From: Lacibacter sediminis
GTDB taxonomy: Bacteria; Bacteroidota; Bacteroidia; Chitinophagales; Chitinophagaceae
Length of the DNA: 64,000 bases
Direction: 5' to 3'
Assembly (NCBI RefSeq): GCF_014168535.1
Contig: NZ_CP060007.1
Location: forward strand, 3,410,001-3,474,000
The notes under the pieces are model-generated. The model searched no databases. It was not told the origin of the DNA and saw only the letters and a list, made by a program, of their open reading frames with translations. The position numbers and the translations under genes were made by a program. Below, piece after piece: positions 7,338 through 16,969 of the stretch (position 1 is the stretch's first letter; every line of letters starts with the position of its first letter).

Positions 7338-10300
7338 TCAGGTGTTTGGTAAGAACAATTCAATCGTTGTACCCTTACCCGTTGCAGTATTAACCAGCAA
7401 CACACCGCCCAGTTCTTTGGCTCGTGACTGCATATTCTGCAATCCATTACCTGTATTCTTCTTAACATCCGCAAATCCCTTACCGTTATCCTTGACTGAC
7501 AGATGCAATTTATGATCCGGTAACATTGCCAATGTAATTAACAGCTTTTCACAGTTACTGTATTTCACTGCATTGTTCACTGCCTCTTTAAATATGAGAA
7601 AAACATTTTTCCGGTAAGCCACATCGAGTTTACGGCTCATCATATTTTCATCAGCTTCAAAAGCCAGTTCAATTGCTCTTGCTTCGCACAACTCTGCTGC
7701 ATATTCTTTCATGCGAACCAGCATGCTTTCCAGCGAATCGTTTGTTGGATTGATGGCCCACACAATATCACTCATACTCTCCATTGTTTGTTGCGCCGAA
7801 TCTTTAATACGGGTGAGATAACCTTCAATACTTTTTTGATCATCGCCTTTATTAAGTGCCACTTTACTCAACACGTTAATTGTTGTAAGCGCTGAACCGA
7901 TATCATCATGCAGGTCTCTTGAAATACGATGTCTTAACCTTTCCACCTCCAGTTTTTTATTTAACTGGTAACGATATATGCCATAAACAATGGCGGCAAC
8001 TGCTAATAAACACAATAACCTGAACCACCATGTTTGCCAAAAGAACGGATCAACAGTAAATGAAAATACTGCTTCCTTCAATGATGCAGTACCTGCATGA
8101 CTTTTTGCTCTTAACCTGAAACGATAATTCTTCGGCGGAAGATTTTGATAGTTTAACGAGTTGATGTTTACAGCTTCTTCCCATTTGTTATCATAGCCTT
8201 CCAGCATATACTCATACCTGTTCAATGATGGCAATGAAAATTGCAGTGCAGAAAAATTAAATACAATTTGCCTTACAGGCGATGAAAATGAGAGATGATT
8301 GTTGTCCTTGAAAATACTGTCGGTATATAATACATCATTTACTTTAAGCGACGATAAGACCAATGGGAATTGTTGCTGAGGCATGCTGCCTTTATTACGT
8401 AGAAACAATAACCCTCCCCCAACACCCACGAGTAATTCCTTGCGTTCATGATCATAAGCGGTATAATGCGGAATAATTTCATCACTTGAGAAAGAAGAAA
8501 AACTAAACATCTCCTCTCGGGAAAAAGGAGGCAGTACTTTCATTGAATAAGTATTGATGGCGCTGATATGTTTGCCGGACGTGACCCACAATAATGAATC
8601 ACCATAACTAAGTGCATATATATTATTGCTCACCAACCCGTCTTTCATACTCAGTCTTGTAAAGAATTTGCTTATCGGCTTGCCTTTATTTGAATAGTAC
8701 AATCCTCCTGTATGTGTTGCAACCCATATTCTGCCGGAAGCATCCTGCTCAATATCATTCACGAGGTTAAGATCAGTATAATCAGGAGCATCACTTGTTT
8801 CGCTGTATAATGTAAACTTGTTTGTAAGCAGATCATATTTATAAATACCGTGACTGAATGTGCCTATCCAGACACAATGATTTACAGTATCGGAAAGAAG
8901 TGCAGTGCTGGCAACAATACCTTTGAAACGAATTGAATCATTACCTGGTATAATGTATTTCTTAAGCGAAGCATCGTAATAATAAAGCTTCCCATGAAAA
9001 CTTGAAAACCAGTAATTGCCTCTTTCATCCTGCGCCATATCTCTGAAACTTATTCCAGTTCCCACCGATGGTATGGGAAAAATTTCAAACTTATTTGTTT
9101 GCTCATTAAATGAATACACAGCATTTTTCGTGAGCAACCATATTCTTCCTGCACGGTCGGCACAAACATTGTAACACCTGTCGAGCTGTTTGCCTTTATG
9201 ATCAACTCTGATTTTTTGTATGGTTCCTGTTTCACGACTGATGATAAAGACTGCTGTACTATCTGAACTGCAAACAAAATACCGTTGGCTCCTTTTATCA
9301 TAATACACGCCACCCATTGGATTATTGCTCACTTGATAAGTAACAGCTAACAAAGGAAGAAAAGATGATTGTTGACTATTGCGATCGAACTTAACAATAC
9401 CGTTGTTGGAGGCGACCCAGCTGATACCTGTTGCATCATGATAAATTGTTTGTACAGACCCTTCTGCGAGCGAGGAAGATAAATGCGGAATATGTTTTTG
9501 CAGAAAAGTATTCTTTGTTCCCGGTTCAATAAATAACATTCCGTTTTCTGTACCAAGCCAGATGTAGTGATCCGCAGGGGTTGAAAAAAATCTTGATGGA
9601 TAGGGAAGCTCAGCAGGTTGCAGTTGTTTGTACTCATTCAATTGCTCGTCATAACAGAAAAGCTTTTCCTCCGCAGCCGTTAAATATACTTTCCTGTTTT
9701 GCTGATCGTATGCAAGATCAATAAAGTCGCCATAGTATCCTGTGCCAATTAACGTATACTTGCCCGACAGTTTATTAAAACTGAATAAACCCAATGTTGT
9801 TCCAAGCCAGAATTCATTCTTATTCTTTGCAATAATTTTTATTACTGAACAATAACGATTATAATATTGCGGCAACAAAGTATTTACCACCTTCCGCCAT
9901 GGGTAATGACGAAGCTTTTGTGTTCTACTGCTGTAAACAGATAAACCACGACCATCAGGTGCCATCCATATTTCATTGTTATCATCAACGTAACAACTCC
10001 AAACATTCGGATTGAGAATAAATGTTGATGAGTCTGTTCCCTTTGCATAAAATGTGAACCACTGTTTTGTTACAGGATCGTAACGGTTCAATCCATTTGC
10101 AGTAGCCACCCATATCTTTCCATTCTTATCTTCTGCAAGATCATTGATCACTTCGTTTGACAATTCATTCACACGGGGATAAAAAACAGTGAAGTTGTAA
10201 CCATTGTAGCGGTTAAGTCCGTTACGTGTACCCACCCATAAGTAACCTGTTTTATCTTTTAAGAAACAGGTAACTCTGTTATCAGACAGGCCATCTTTTT

Positions 10301-10388
10301 CAGTAAGTGTCTCGTAAAACGGTTGTTGCTGCGCCTGTAACGAAAGCACAAGAAAGTAACAGAGAATAAGCAACAGGTATTTACCCAT
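7338..10388 (-). CDS. Propeller-type sensor histidine kinase (reg_prop, Y_Y_Y, HisKA_3)
   Basis: A 1016-aa sensor with a signal peptide and a large periplasmic region of two-component-propeller repeats. Units such as GYLWVGTRNGLNRYNG and GKIWVATANGLNRYDP recur, forming two seven-bladed propellers in this family. A Y_Y_Y domain follows (about 690-775), then a membrane helix at about 785-803. The cytoplasmic part has the HisKA_3 box RDLHDDIG with the phosphoacceptor His at about 827, and an HATPase domain (NAVKYS, DNGKGF, GNGLQNMQSRA). The kinase class matches the NarL-type partner encoded just downstream. Relatives often sense polysaccharide fragments, but no carbohydrate genes adjoin here, so the signal is open. 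Confidence 0.9.
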   Translation of the reverse strand: MGKYLLLILCYFLVLSLQAQQQPFYETLTEKDGLSDNRVTCFLKDKTGYLWVGTRNGLNRYNGYNFTVFYPRVNELSNEVINDLAEDKNGKIWVATANGLNRYDPVTKQWFTFYAKGTDSSTFILNPNVWSCYVDDNNEIWMAPDGRGLSVYSSRTQKLRHYPWRKVVNTLLPQYYNRYCSVIKIIAKNKNEFWLGTTLGLFSFNKLSGKYTLIGTGYYGDFIDLAYDQQNRKVYLTAAEEKLFCYDEQLNEYKQLQPAELPYPSRFFSTPADHYIWLGTENGMLFIEPGTKNTFLQKHIPHLSSSLAEGSVQTIYHDATGISWVASNNGIVKFDRNSQQSSFLPLLAVTYQVSNNPMGGVYYDKRSQRYFVCSSDSTAVFIISRETGTIQKIRVDHKGKQLDRCYNVCADRAGRIWLLTKNAVYSFNEQTNKFEIFPIPSVGTGISFRDMAQDERGNYWFSSFHGKLYYYDASLKKYIIPGNDSIRFKGIVASTALLSDTVNHCVWIGTFSHGIYKYDLLTNKFTLYSETSDAPDYTDLNLVNDIEQDASGRIWVATHTGGLYYSNKGKPISKFFTRLSMKDGLVSNNIYALSYGDSLLWVTSGKHISAINTYSMKVLPPFSREEMFSFSSFSSDEIIPHYTAYDHERKELLVGVGGGLLFLRNKGSMPQQQFPLVLSSLKVNDVLYTDSIFKDNNHLSFSSPVRQIVFNFSALQFSLPSLNRYEYMLEGYDNKWEEAVNINSLNYQNLPPKNYRFRLRAKSHAGTASLKEAVFSFTVDPFFWQTWWFRLLCLLAVAAIVYGIYRYQLNKKLEVERLRHRISRDLHDDIGSALTTINVLSKVALNKGDDQKSIEGYLTRIKDSAQQTMESMSDIVWAINPTNDSLESMLVRMKEYAAELCEARAIELAFEADENMMSRKLDVAYRKNVFLIFKEAVNNAVKYSNCEKLLITLAMLPDHKLHLSVKDNGKGFADVKKNTGNGLQNMQSRAKELGGVLLVNTATGKGTTIELFLPNT

Positions 10389-10438
10389 TTGCTAAAAATA
10401 CAAATCTCTTGTGGAGTATGGTAGTACCCGGCTTATGA

Positions 10439-11434
10439 TCAACGTAATTCCTTTGCCCAGGCTTGAGCCGTAGCTGCAATAGCTTCAACATCCTGCAGCA
10501 TCATACACTTGAAATGTTTTTTGGGACATTTATCTCTGCCGATCTTTGAACAGGGCCGGCAACTGAGTTTCTCTACTTCAAACTTTGTAGTAAGTACAGG
10601 CGCATTACCATAATAAGGAGCAACGCCCAGCAATGGCATGGTATTTCCCCAAACGGCAATCACAGGTTTTTTTAATGCTGCAGCAATATGCATCAACCCC
10701 GTATCATGTGAAATAACAAGCTTTGACTTGCGCACAAGATCGGCGCTTTCATTAATAGAAAATTTGCCACTTGCATTATAGATCTTTATGGGGTCGATAA
10801 CTGCAATCGCATCGCCTGCTGCTTTATCATCGGGACCGCCAAGTAACACAATAGGATGATGCAACGAAGCACAAAGCTTTTGTAATTTTTCAACAGGCAA
10901 ACGTTTGGTAAAATGAGCAGCGCCAATAACGATCGCTACATAACCAAGCGAATGCGAATGCGGGAGATCGCCTTGCTTTATTTCTTCATCCTTGGGAATA
11001 AAATAATCCATTCCCTTTCCATCGTTCTTTACGCCAAATGATTTTACTGTTTCAAAATTCCGATCAACGATATGCACATCGGGCATGAGATTGATCTTGA
11101 AATTCGTGAGCAGGAACTTTTGGATATTCAGTTTATTGAAGGAGAACGCTTTTACTTTCAATGTGCGTTTGATACGGAGCGTTCGGAGATTGTGATGCAG
11201 ATCTATGATGTAATCATATTTCTCCTGCTTCAATTCATGCATTAACAGATCCCAATCGTTGTTGAGATAATAAAATTTATCAACGTAAGGATTCCCGGCT
11301 ATGACTTTATGAAAACTGAACTTGGTGAGGTAATGCACTTCTGCATCAGGTACCTGTTGTTTTAAACAACGTACAACGGGTGTGGTAAATACAATATCAC
11401 CAATGGAACTGAAACGAATGATGAGAAATTTCAT
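10439..11434 (-). CDS. Glycosyltransferase family 9 (heptosyltransferase-like)
   Basis: A 331-aa GT9 enzyme of normal length, expected to add a sugar to lipopolysaccharide core at the inner membrane. It begins MKFLIIRFSSIGDIVFTTPV, the standard GT9 opening. The C-terminal donor domain contains SKLVISHDTGLMHIAAALKKPVIAVWG, with the His-Asp-Thr-Gly donor-site motif. A Cys cluster near the C-terminus (SCRPCSKIGRDKCPKKHFKC) is common in this family and may bind metal. It lies 50 bp upstream of the propeller sensor on the same strand and may be co-transcribed with it. Confidence 0.9.
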   Translation of the reverse strand: MKFLIIRFSSIGDIVFTTPVVRCLKQQVPDAEVHYLTKFSFHKVIAGNPYVDKFYYLNNDWDLLMHELKQEKYDYIIDLHHNLRTLRIKRTLKVKAFSFNKLNIQKFLLTNFKINLMPDVHIVDRNFETVKSFGVKNDGKGMDYFIPKDEEIKQGDLPHSHSLGYVAIVIGAAHFTKRLPVEKLQKLCASLHHPIVLLGGPDDKAAGDAIAVIDPIKIYNASGKFSINESADLVRKSKLVISHDTGLMHIAAALKKPVIAVWGNTMPLLGVAPYYGNAPVLTTKFEVEKLSCRPCSKIGRDKCPKKHFKCMMLQDVEAIAATAQAWAKELR

Positions 11435-11512
11435 ATTGTAAAGTTCATAGTTAATGGAAAATGGTTCATGGATGCGCCTCTAACTATTAACTATCAACCA
11501 TGAACTATCAAC
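11435..11512. repeat. Inverted low-complexity spacer (GATAGTT/AACTATC units)
   Basis: On the minus strand, directly after the MFS stop, come GATAGTTCATGGTT-like units, then a short GC-rich centre (AGGCGC), then complementary CATGAACCAT/TTAACTATGAAC units. The arms can fold into an imperfect hairpin. It has the same plan as the spacer at 36450-36590. Confidence 0.55.
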
Positions 11513-12772
11513 TTAAGGCAGCATTTCTTCTCCTTCAATATAATTGAGATCCTTATGAAATGTTTCCTGTGTAAAGTAAGCTGCTACTAACGTGATCGCC
11601 ATCACAATTACACCTGTAGTGATACCGCTTTTCGTTAAGCCCCAGCCCCAGTTTTTCTGAAACAGGTTCAGAAACATTAAATTGATCAAGGGCAATGCAC
11701 CACGCACCATATTCGGGATAGTTGTTGCAGCTGTCGCACGCAAATTCGTACCAAATTGTTCTGCACCCATCGTTACAAAAATTGCCCAGAAGCCAGTGCT
11801 AAAACCAAGCCATGCACAAATGGCATACATGGCGACATCACTATTGTTGATTGGAGAAAAGAATAAGACCAACCCGATAATGGTAAAGCCATAAAAGAGA
11901 TACAACGCTTTCTTTCTGCTTTTGAAATACTGACTTATCAAACCAATCAGAATATCACCGGTAGCAATTGCAGCATACGCAAACATGATTGCACGGCCAC
12001 TGTCAATTTTTGAAGCACCATAAAATTCGTTGGCAAAACGGTTACTGAGGTTTACGAGAACACCAATCACATACCAGGTAGGCAAGCCAATTAAAATGGC
12101 GAGCATATATTTCCTGAAACGTGTTGCGTCATTAAAAAACATGAGCACATTACCACGGCTCACTTTCGTTTGCTTTAGCTCTTTAAACATACCACTTTCA
12201 GCAACACTTACACGAAGCAGTAACAAACCAATTCCTAATCCTCCACCTATTTTATAACATAACCGCCAATCCTGTGTATACTGAAAAGTGAAATAGGCAA
12301 ACACGGCGCCGAACAAACCTATCCCTGCAACTAGTGATGTACCAACACCTCGTTTATTCTTCGGAAGCAATTCACTTACCAATGTAATACCTGCACCAAG
12401 CTCACCAGCTAAACCAAGACCTGCAACAAAACGTGCATAAGCGTATTGGTCTACTGTTTGTACAAAACCTGTAACAAAGTTTGCAATGGAATATAAGACG
12501 ATGGAACCAAAGAGTACACTTAAACGTCCTTTCTTATCTCCTAATGTGCCCCATAAAATTCCACCGATCAACAACCCTACCATCTGCCAGTTGATGATCT
12601 TTGTGCTGGCGGCGATCATTGCAGCCGTATCGGTTTTAGCGATGCCCAGTCCAACAATACTTGGCTCACGCACAATAGTGAACAGCAGGAGATCATAAAT
12701 ATCAACGAAGTAACCCAAAGCTGCCACAACAACAGCCAGAGAAAAAATGGAATGCTCTTTTTGGTTGGTCAT
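11513..12772 (-). CDS. MFS transporter (metabolite:H+ symporter type)
   Basis: A 419-aa major facilitator with twelve predicted helices. The loop 2-3 signature is GTLGDKKGRLSVLFGS and a related sequence follows helix 8 (QYFKSRKKALYLF). ELGAGITLVSELLPKNKRG after helix 4 is typical of the sugar/aromatic-acid:H+ symporter branch. The start is the ATG at 12772; a TTG two codons earlier is less likely. It is the last of three transport genes on this strand, 12 bp after the DedA gene. The substrate cannot be inferred. Confidence 0.85.
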   Translation of the reverse strand: MTNQKEHSIFSLAVVVAALGYFVDIYDLLLFTIVREPSIVGLGIAKTDTAAMIAASTKIINWQMVGLLIGGILWGTLGDKKGRLSVLFGSIVLYSIANFVTGFVQTVDQYAYARFVAGLGLAGELGAGITLVSELLPKNKRGVGTSLVAGIGLFGAVFAYFTFQYTQDWRLCYKIGGGLGIGLLLLRVSVAESGMFKELKQTKVSRGNVLMFFNDATRFRKYMLAILIGLPTWYVIGVLVNLSNRFANEFYGASKIDSGRAIMFAYAAIATGDILIGLISQYFKSRKKALYLFYGFTIIGLVLFFSPINNSDVAMYAICAWLGFSTGFWAIFVTMGAEQFGTNLRATAATTIPNMVRGALPLINLMFLNLFQKNWGWGLTKSGITTGVIVMAITLVAAYFTQETFHKDLNYIEGEEMLP

Positions 12773-12784
12773 AAGCAAGAAATA

Positions 12785-13759
12785 TCAATCGTTCTTTGTC
12801 TTCGGCTTCTCCGCTTTTTTACCGAAGAAAAATTTCCAGAATACAGGAGCCGTTGTTACCGCAATGATGATGATCACGATCAACTCCAGTTTATCTTTTA
12901 ATTCAATGCCGAATTGGTTCTTTACCCATATTTGTAAAAAGTGACCCGCAAAGATCATACTGATCACCCAGGCTACACAACCAATCACATTGTAGAAAGC
13001 AAATTTCTTACGATCCATGCCCACAATACCTGCCACAATGGGTGCAAACGTGCGGATGAACGGAAGAAACCTTGCAAACACAATAGCGCCACCACCATGT
13101 TTATCATAAAAATCATGCGCCTCGTGCAGGTAACGTTGTTTGAACAGGAAGTTATCTTTCCAGTTATACATCGCAGGGCCAACCTTTCGGCCTGTCCAGT
13201 ATCCAATTATATTTCCTAAAATCCCGGCCAATGAAATAAGTGCACAGAGAATTAATAATTCAACCCACTCATTGGTTACAGAATCCATACCAATCACTTT
13301 CATAAACTCATGCGCAAGATTGCTGCTGTAAATACCTGCAACAAACAATAAACTGTCGCCCGGTAAAAAGAAACCGAACAACAGCCCTGTTTCGGCAAAA
13401 ATGATAAAGAGGAGCAACCACAATCCGCCATATTTAATATAGAACATGGGATTGAGCAGATCTTTCCAGGTAAATTGTTTATACAAATCAACTGTCATCC
13501 CATCTTTGAGATCGGTCACCGCATATTTCTTTGCATCATATTCTTTACCCGCAAACGTAACAGAATCGGTTTCGTTAATGGTAAGTGTAATGGTTCCATC
13601 TTTTGTGGTGGTATATTCTACCCCATCAACCGTAAACTTATCGGCTGGTGCTTCGTACTGATTAAACACCCGCACATTCACTTGTTTTTGTGCAGAAAGA
13701 TTGGCAACTGTAATTGTTGCAATAAATAACATCAATACCTGAATCAAACTTTTATTCAT
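12785..13759 (-). CDS. DedA-family membrane protein with exported N-terminal domain
   Basis: A 324-aa protein whose C-terminal 210 residues are a DedA/SNARE-associated domain. Recognisable are FFLPGDSLLFVAG, GNIIGYWTGRKVGP and the signature FARFLPFIRTFAPIVAG. DedA proteins act in lipid flipping and membrane homeostasis. Unusually, a signal peptide (ending NLSAQ) and a roughly 90-residue beta-rich segment precede it (VNVRVFNQYEAPADKF, DGTITLTINETDSVTFAGKEY). The ATG at 13759 gives this signal peptide. The longer frame to 13882 overlaps the symporter gene and is not credible. Spacing of 46 and 12 bp to its neighbours suggests an operon. Confidence 0.85.
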   Translation of the reverse strand: MNKSLIQVLMLFIATITVANLSAQKQVNVRVFNQYEAPADKFTVDGVEYTTTKDGTITLTINETDSVTFAGKEYDAKKYAVTDLKDGMTVDLYKQFTWKDLLNPMFYIKYGGLWLLLFIIFAETGLLFGFFLPGDSLLFVAGIYSSNLAHEFMKVIGMDSVTNEWVELLILCALISLAGILGNIIGYWTGRKVGPAMYNWKDNFLFKQRYLHEAHDFYDKHGGGAIVFARFLPFIRTFAPIVAGIVGMDRKKFAFYNVIGCVAWVISMIFAGHFLQIWVKNQFGIELKDKLELIVIIIIAVTTAPVFWKFFFGKKAEKPKTKND

Positions 13760-13805
13760 TTTCGATTTATCCTTTTTTATAGTTGTCCTGTTCGTTTGGT
13801 TGAGA

Positions 13806-15104
13806 TCAGGCAGTGTGTGAATGATTGTGATGTTCATGATGGCCGTGATCATGATGATGCCCATGTCCATCGTGCAACTCACCTTCCCACTTACTTACTA
13901 CCGATGTTGCCAACGCATTACCAACAACATTGGTTGCACTGCGGAACATATCGCAGAAATGGTCGATGGGAAGAATCAATGCCACGCCTTCAGGTGGAAT
14001 ATTAAACATGGCGCATGTTGCCAACACCACCACCAATGATGCACGAGGCACACCGGCAATACCTTTACTGGTGAGCATTAATACAAGCAGCATCACAAGC
14101 TGTGTTCCAAGATCGAGCTGTATACCATAGGCCTGTGCAATAGCCAAACTTGCAAAGGTCATATACATCATACTGCCATCTAGGTTAAATGAATAACCAA
14201 GTGGCAATACAAACGCAACAATTTTATCCTTGCAACCAAAACGTTCCAGTTCTTCTGTGAGTTTTGGAAATACTGCTTCACTGCTGGTTGTGCTGAACGC
14301 AATGAGCAATGGACCTCCAATACGGCGTAGCAACAGCTTCATGCGATGTGGGCCGAGAATTAAAAATCCTACACCTATTAACAGAAGCCAAAGAATCGCA
14401 ATACCTAAAAGGAAGTATAAAAAGTAAATAAGATAAAACTGGAAGATGCCAAGTCCTTTTGCGGCCACTACTGCTGCCAATGCACCAAATACACCAATGG
14501 GTGCAAAGTTCATAACATAATTCACCATTTTTAAAATGATATGCGATGCTACATCCAATGCTTTTATCAATGGCTTGGTATAATCACCAATAGCAGCTGC
14601 CGCAACACCAAAGAAAATAGAGAAGACAACGATCTGCAAAATCTCATTCGAAGCCATTGCTTCAAACAAACTCTTTGGAATGATATGCTCAACAAAATTC
14701 TGAATGGAGAAAGAAGATGTTTTGGTCATCAGGTCTTTTACACCTTCTGTATCAGCCTGGCTAAGATCAATATAAGCACCAGGTTTAAATATATTCACCA
14801 GTAACATCCCTAATAATAAAGAAGCAAGTGATGCGGTAATGAACCAAAGCAGGGCTTTACCACCTACCCTGCCCACAGCTTTTAAATCACCTAATTTAGC
14901 AATACCCACCACCAATGTACAAAACACCAATGGTGCAATGATCATCTGTACAAGACGAATGAAAATACTGCTGAGCAGTTTGATATTTTTTGAGAAACTC
15001 TGTATTGTTTCGGCCGGTGCACTTACATGAACAATATATCCAACCAGGATACCCAAGGCCATTGCCACAAGGATATAAATAGTTAACCGATTTCCCTTAC
15101 CCAT
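13806..15104 (-). CDS. Dicarboxylate/amino acid:cation symporter (DAACS) with His-rich tail
   Basis: A 432-aa GltP/DctA-type secondary transporter. Family motifs are the serine-rich hairpin AFSTTSSEAVFPKL, NLDGSMMYMTFASLAIAQAYG in TM7, and SKGIAGVPRASLVV in the second hairpin. Length and helices are otherwise normal. The last 25 residues are not: after KWEGEL comes a tail of His, Asp and Gly with 11 histidines, ending HNHSHTA. Such a cytoplasmic tail could bind divalent metal. It is the first gene of the run symporter, DedA, MFS. Confidence 0.9.
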   Translation of the reverse strand: MGKGNRLTIYILVAMALGILVGYIVHVSAPAETIQSFSKNIKLLSSIFIRLVQMIIAPLVFCTLVVGIAKLGDLKAVGRVGGKALLWFITASLASLLLGMLLVNIFKPGAYIDLSQADTEGVKDLMTKTSSFSIQNFVEHIIPKSLFEAMASNEILQIVVFSIFFGVAAAAIGDYTKPLIKALDVASHIILKMVNYVMNFAPIGVFGALAAVVAAKGLGIFQFYLIYFLYFLLGIAILWLLLIGVGFLILGPHRMKLLLRRIGGPLLIAFSTTSSEAVFPKLTEELERFGCKDKIVAFVLPLGYSFNLDGSMMYMTFASLAIAQAYGIQLDLGTQLVMLLVLMLTSKGIAGVPRASLVVVLATCAMFNIPPEGVALILPIDHFCDMFRSATNVVGNALATSVVSKWEGELHDGHGHHHDHGHHEHHNHSHTA

Positions 15105-15254
15105 GCTTTTTAATTATGTGCCGCAATATACGGCTTTCGGGTTGCACGTAAGCGCCGCTAAACCGTTAATAAATCTTTTGATGGTTATTTGCAATAAATC
15201 TCTATTTTTCCAGCTTATTACTGTTAGTACATTAAAATCTATAACCAATCAAGT

Positions 15255-16874
15255 ATGAGTTTATTTGCAAAGAAACCATTAGATCAAATGCTTGCTCAGG
15301 CCGAAGGAAAAGGTCTTAAACGTACCCTGGGAGCAGGTAACCTGGTGGCCTTGGGAATTGGGGCAATTATCGGTGCGGGTCTTTTCGTTAGAACTGCTGC
15401 AGCTGCTGGTCAGGCTGCAGGTCCGGCCGTTACACTTTCATTTGTTGTGGCAGCAATAGGCTGTGCGTTTGCCGGTTTATGTTATGCCGAATTTGCTGCA
15501 ATGATCCCCATTGCCGGTAGTGCTTATGCCTACAGTTACACCACCATGGGTGAATTAATTGCCTGGATCATTGGATGGGCCCTGATCATGGAATATGCTC
15601 TTGGTGCCGCCACCGTTTCAATTGCCTGGAGTGAATACCTGAATAATTTATTAGGAGGATCAATACCATATGAATGGTGCCACTCCCCGTTTGAAGCATT
15701 ACATAAAGTAACCGGTGATGCGGTCAATCAAATTGTTGCTGTTATGCCGGATGCGGTGAAATCAGTGAAAGACGGTGTGCTTGTGCTGAGTGAACGTCAA
15801 TTTGAAGCATTACCAGCTAACCTGGCACAAACAGTAGACGTTACAAAAGGTATTATGAATGCTCCTGCATTGATCATCTTGTTATTACTCACCCTCTTGT
15901 TAATTAAAGGCTCGCAGGAATCAGCTTTTGTAAATATGATTATCGTATTTGTAAAGGTTGCGATCGTTTTATTATTCATTGGATTTGGCTGGCAGTTCAT
16001 TAAACCCGAAAATCATACGCCTTATATGATCCCTGAAGGAACGTTGGGTCATGAAGGTTTCTTTAAATGGGGATGGGGCGGAGTTTTAGGAGGTGCAGCC
16101 ATTGTGTTCTTTGCATTTATTGGTTTTGATGCCGTAAGTACTGCGGCACAGGAAGCAAAAAATCCGAAGAGAGATATGCCGATTGGTATTCTTGGGTCGC
16201 TGGTAGTATGTACCATCTTATACATCTTATTTGGACATGTGCTTACAGGTGTTGCCAATTACACTGAGTTTAACACAGCCGGTAAAGAAGCCTCTGTTGC
16301 ATATGCCATTCAAACCTATATGAAAGGTTACGAATGGCTTGGCACCAGTGTTACTGTTGCAATTCTTGCCGGTTTCTCTTCTGTTATTTTGGTGATGTTG
16401 ATGGGCCAAAGCCGCATTTTCTATACCATGAGTAATGATGGATTGATTCCAAAAGCATTTGGTGAACTGCATCCAAAATACAGAACACCTTACAAGGCAA
16501 ACTGGATCTTGTTCATTTTTGTAGGTTTGTTTGCAGCTTTCGTTCCGGGTAGTGTTGCAGGCGACTTAACAAGCTTCGGAACATTGTTTGCATTTGTATT
16601 GGTAAGTATCGGCGTTTGGATATTGAGAGTAAAATCTCCAAACATTGAACGTCCGTTTAAAGCACCAATAGTACCTGTTGTATCAACGTTGGGTGCTCTT
16701 ATTTGCACCGGTATGATCGTAGCACTGGATGCACAAACACTGAAAGTAGCGTTTGGATGGATGGCCGTTGGTTTGGTTGTTTACTTCCTTTACAGCCGCC
16801 ACCACAGCAAGCTCAAGAATTTTAGTGAGATATTACCACACGCTTCTGATTTTGAGAGAAAGGACAAAGAATAA
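15255..16874 (+). CDS. Amino-acid permease of the APC superfamily (CAT type)
   Basis: A 539-aa permease with 12 or more helices. The unwound TM1 substrate motif is GIGAIIGAGLFVRTAAAAGQAAGPA (residues about 35-59). TM6 contains FFAFIGFDAVSTAAQEAKNPKRDMPIGI, typical of the cationic amino-acid transporter branch (YfnA/CAT). A periplasmic insertion at about 140-190 between TM4 and TM5 is longer than in short APC members. It is monocistronic, with a strong terminator immediately downstream. The substrate is most likely a neutral or cationic amino acid. Confidence 0.9.
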   Translation: MSLFAKKPLDQMLAQAEGKGLKRTLGAGNLVALGIGAIIGAGLFVRTAAAAGQAAGPAVTLSFVVAAIGCAFAGLCYAEFAAMIPIAGSAYAYSYTTMGELIAWIIGWALIMEYALGAATVSIAWSEYLNNLLGGSIPYEWCHSPFEALHKVTGDAVNQIVAVMPDAVKSVKDGVLVLSERQFEALPANLAQTVDVTKGIMNAPALIILLLLTLLLIKGSQESAFVNMIIVFVKVAIVLLFIGFGWQFIKPENHTPYMIPEGTLGHEGFFKWGWGGVLGGAAIVFFAFIGFDAVSTAAQEAKNPKRDMPIGILGSLVVCTILYILFGHVLTGVANYTEFNTAGKEASVAYAIQTYMKGYEWLGTSVTVAILAGFSSVILVMLMGQSRIFYTMSNDGLIPKAFGELHPKYRTPYKANWILFIFVGLFAAFVPGSVAGDLTSFGTLFAFVLVSIGVWILRVKSPNIERPFKAPIVPVVSTLGALICTGMIVALDAQTLKVAFGWMAVGLVVYFLYSRHHSKLKNFSEILPHASDFERKDKE

Positions 16875-16895
16875 TCAATACTTTCTTTTTATAGA

Positions 16896-16926
16896 AACGT
16901 TCCGTCAATTGGCGGAACGTTTTTTG
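16896..16926 (+). terminator. Terminator after APC permease
   Basis: AACGTTCCG pairs with CGGAACGTT (8-nt loop) followed by six T residues. Its T-run also supplies the -33 TTTG of the next promoter. Confidence 0.9.
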
Positions 16927-16950
16927 TTTACGGGCATTACCCTAAATTTG
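16923..16950 (+). promoter_or_regulatory. Promoter of the YebC-family gene
   Basis: TTTG at 16923-16926 and TAAATTTG at 16943-16950 are spaced by 16 bp. The ATG is 19 bp further. Confidence 0.65.
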
Positions 16951-16969
16951 CGCCCTAATCAATTTTATA

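Noticed and set aside
13812..13830. TGTGTGAATGATTGTGATG, similar to the activator motif
   Set aside because: It lies inside the symporter coding region, lacks the TRYAA block and has no second half-site at the right distance.
12785..13882. Longer start for the DedA gene at 13882
   Set aside because: The extra 41 residues overlap the symporter gene's end in another frame and precede a good signal peptide at 13759.
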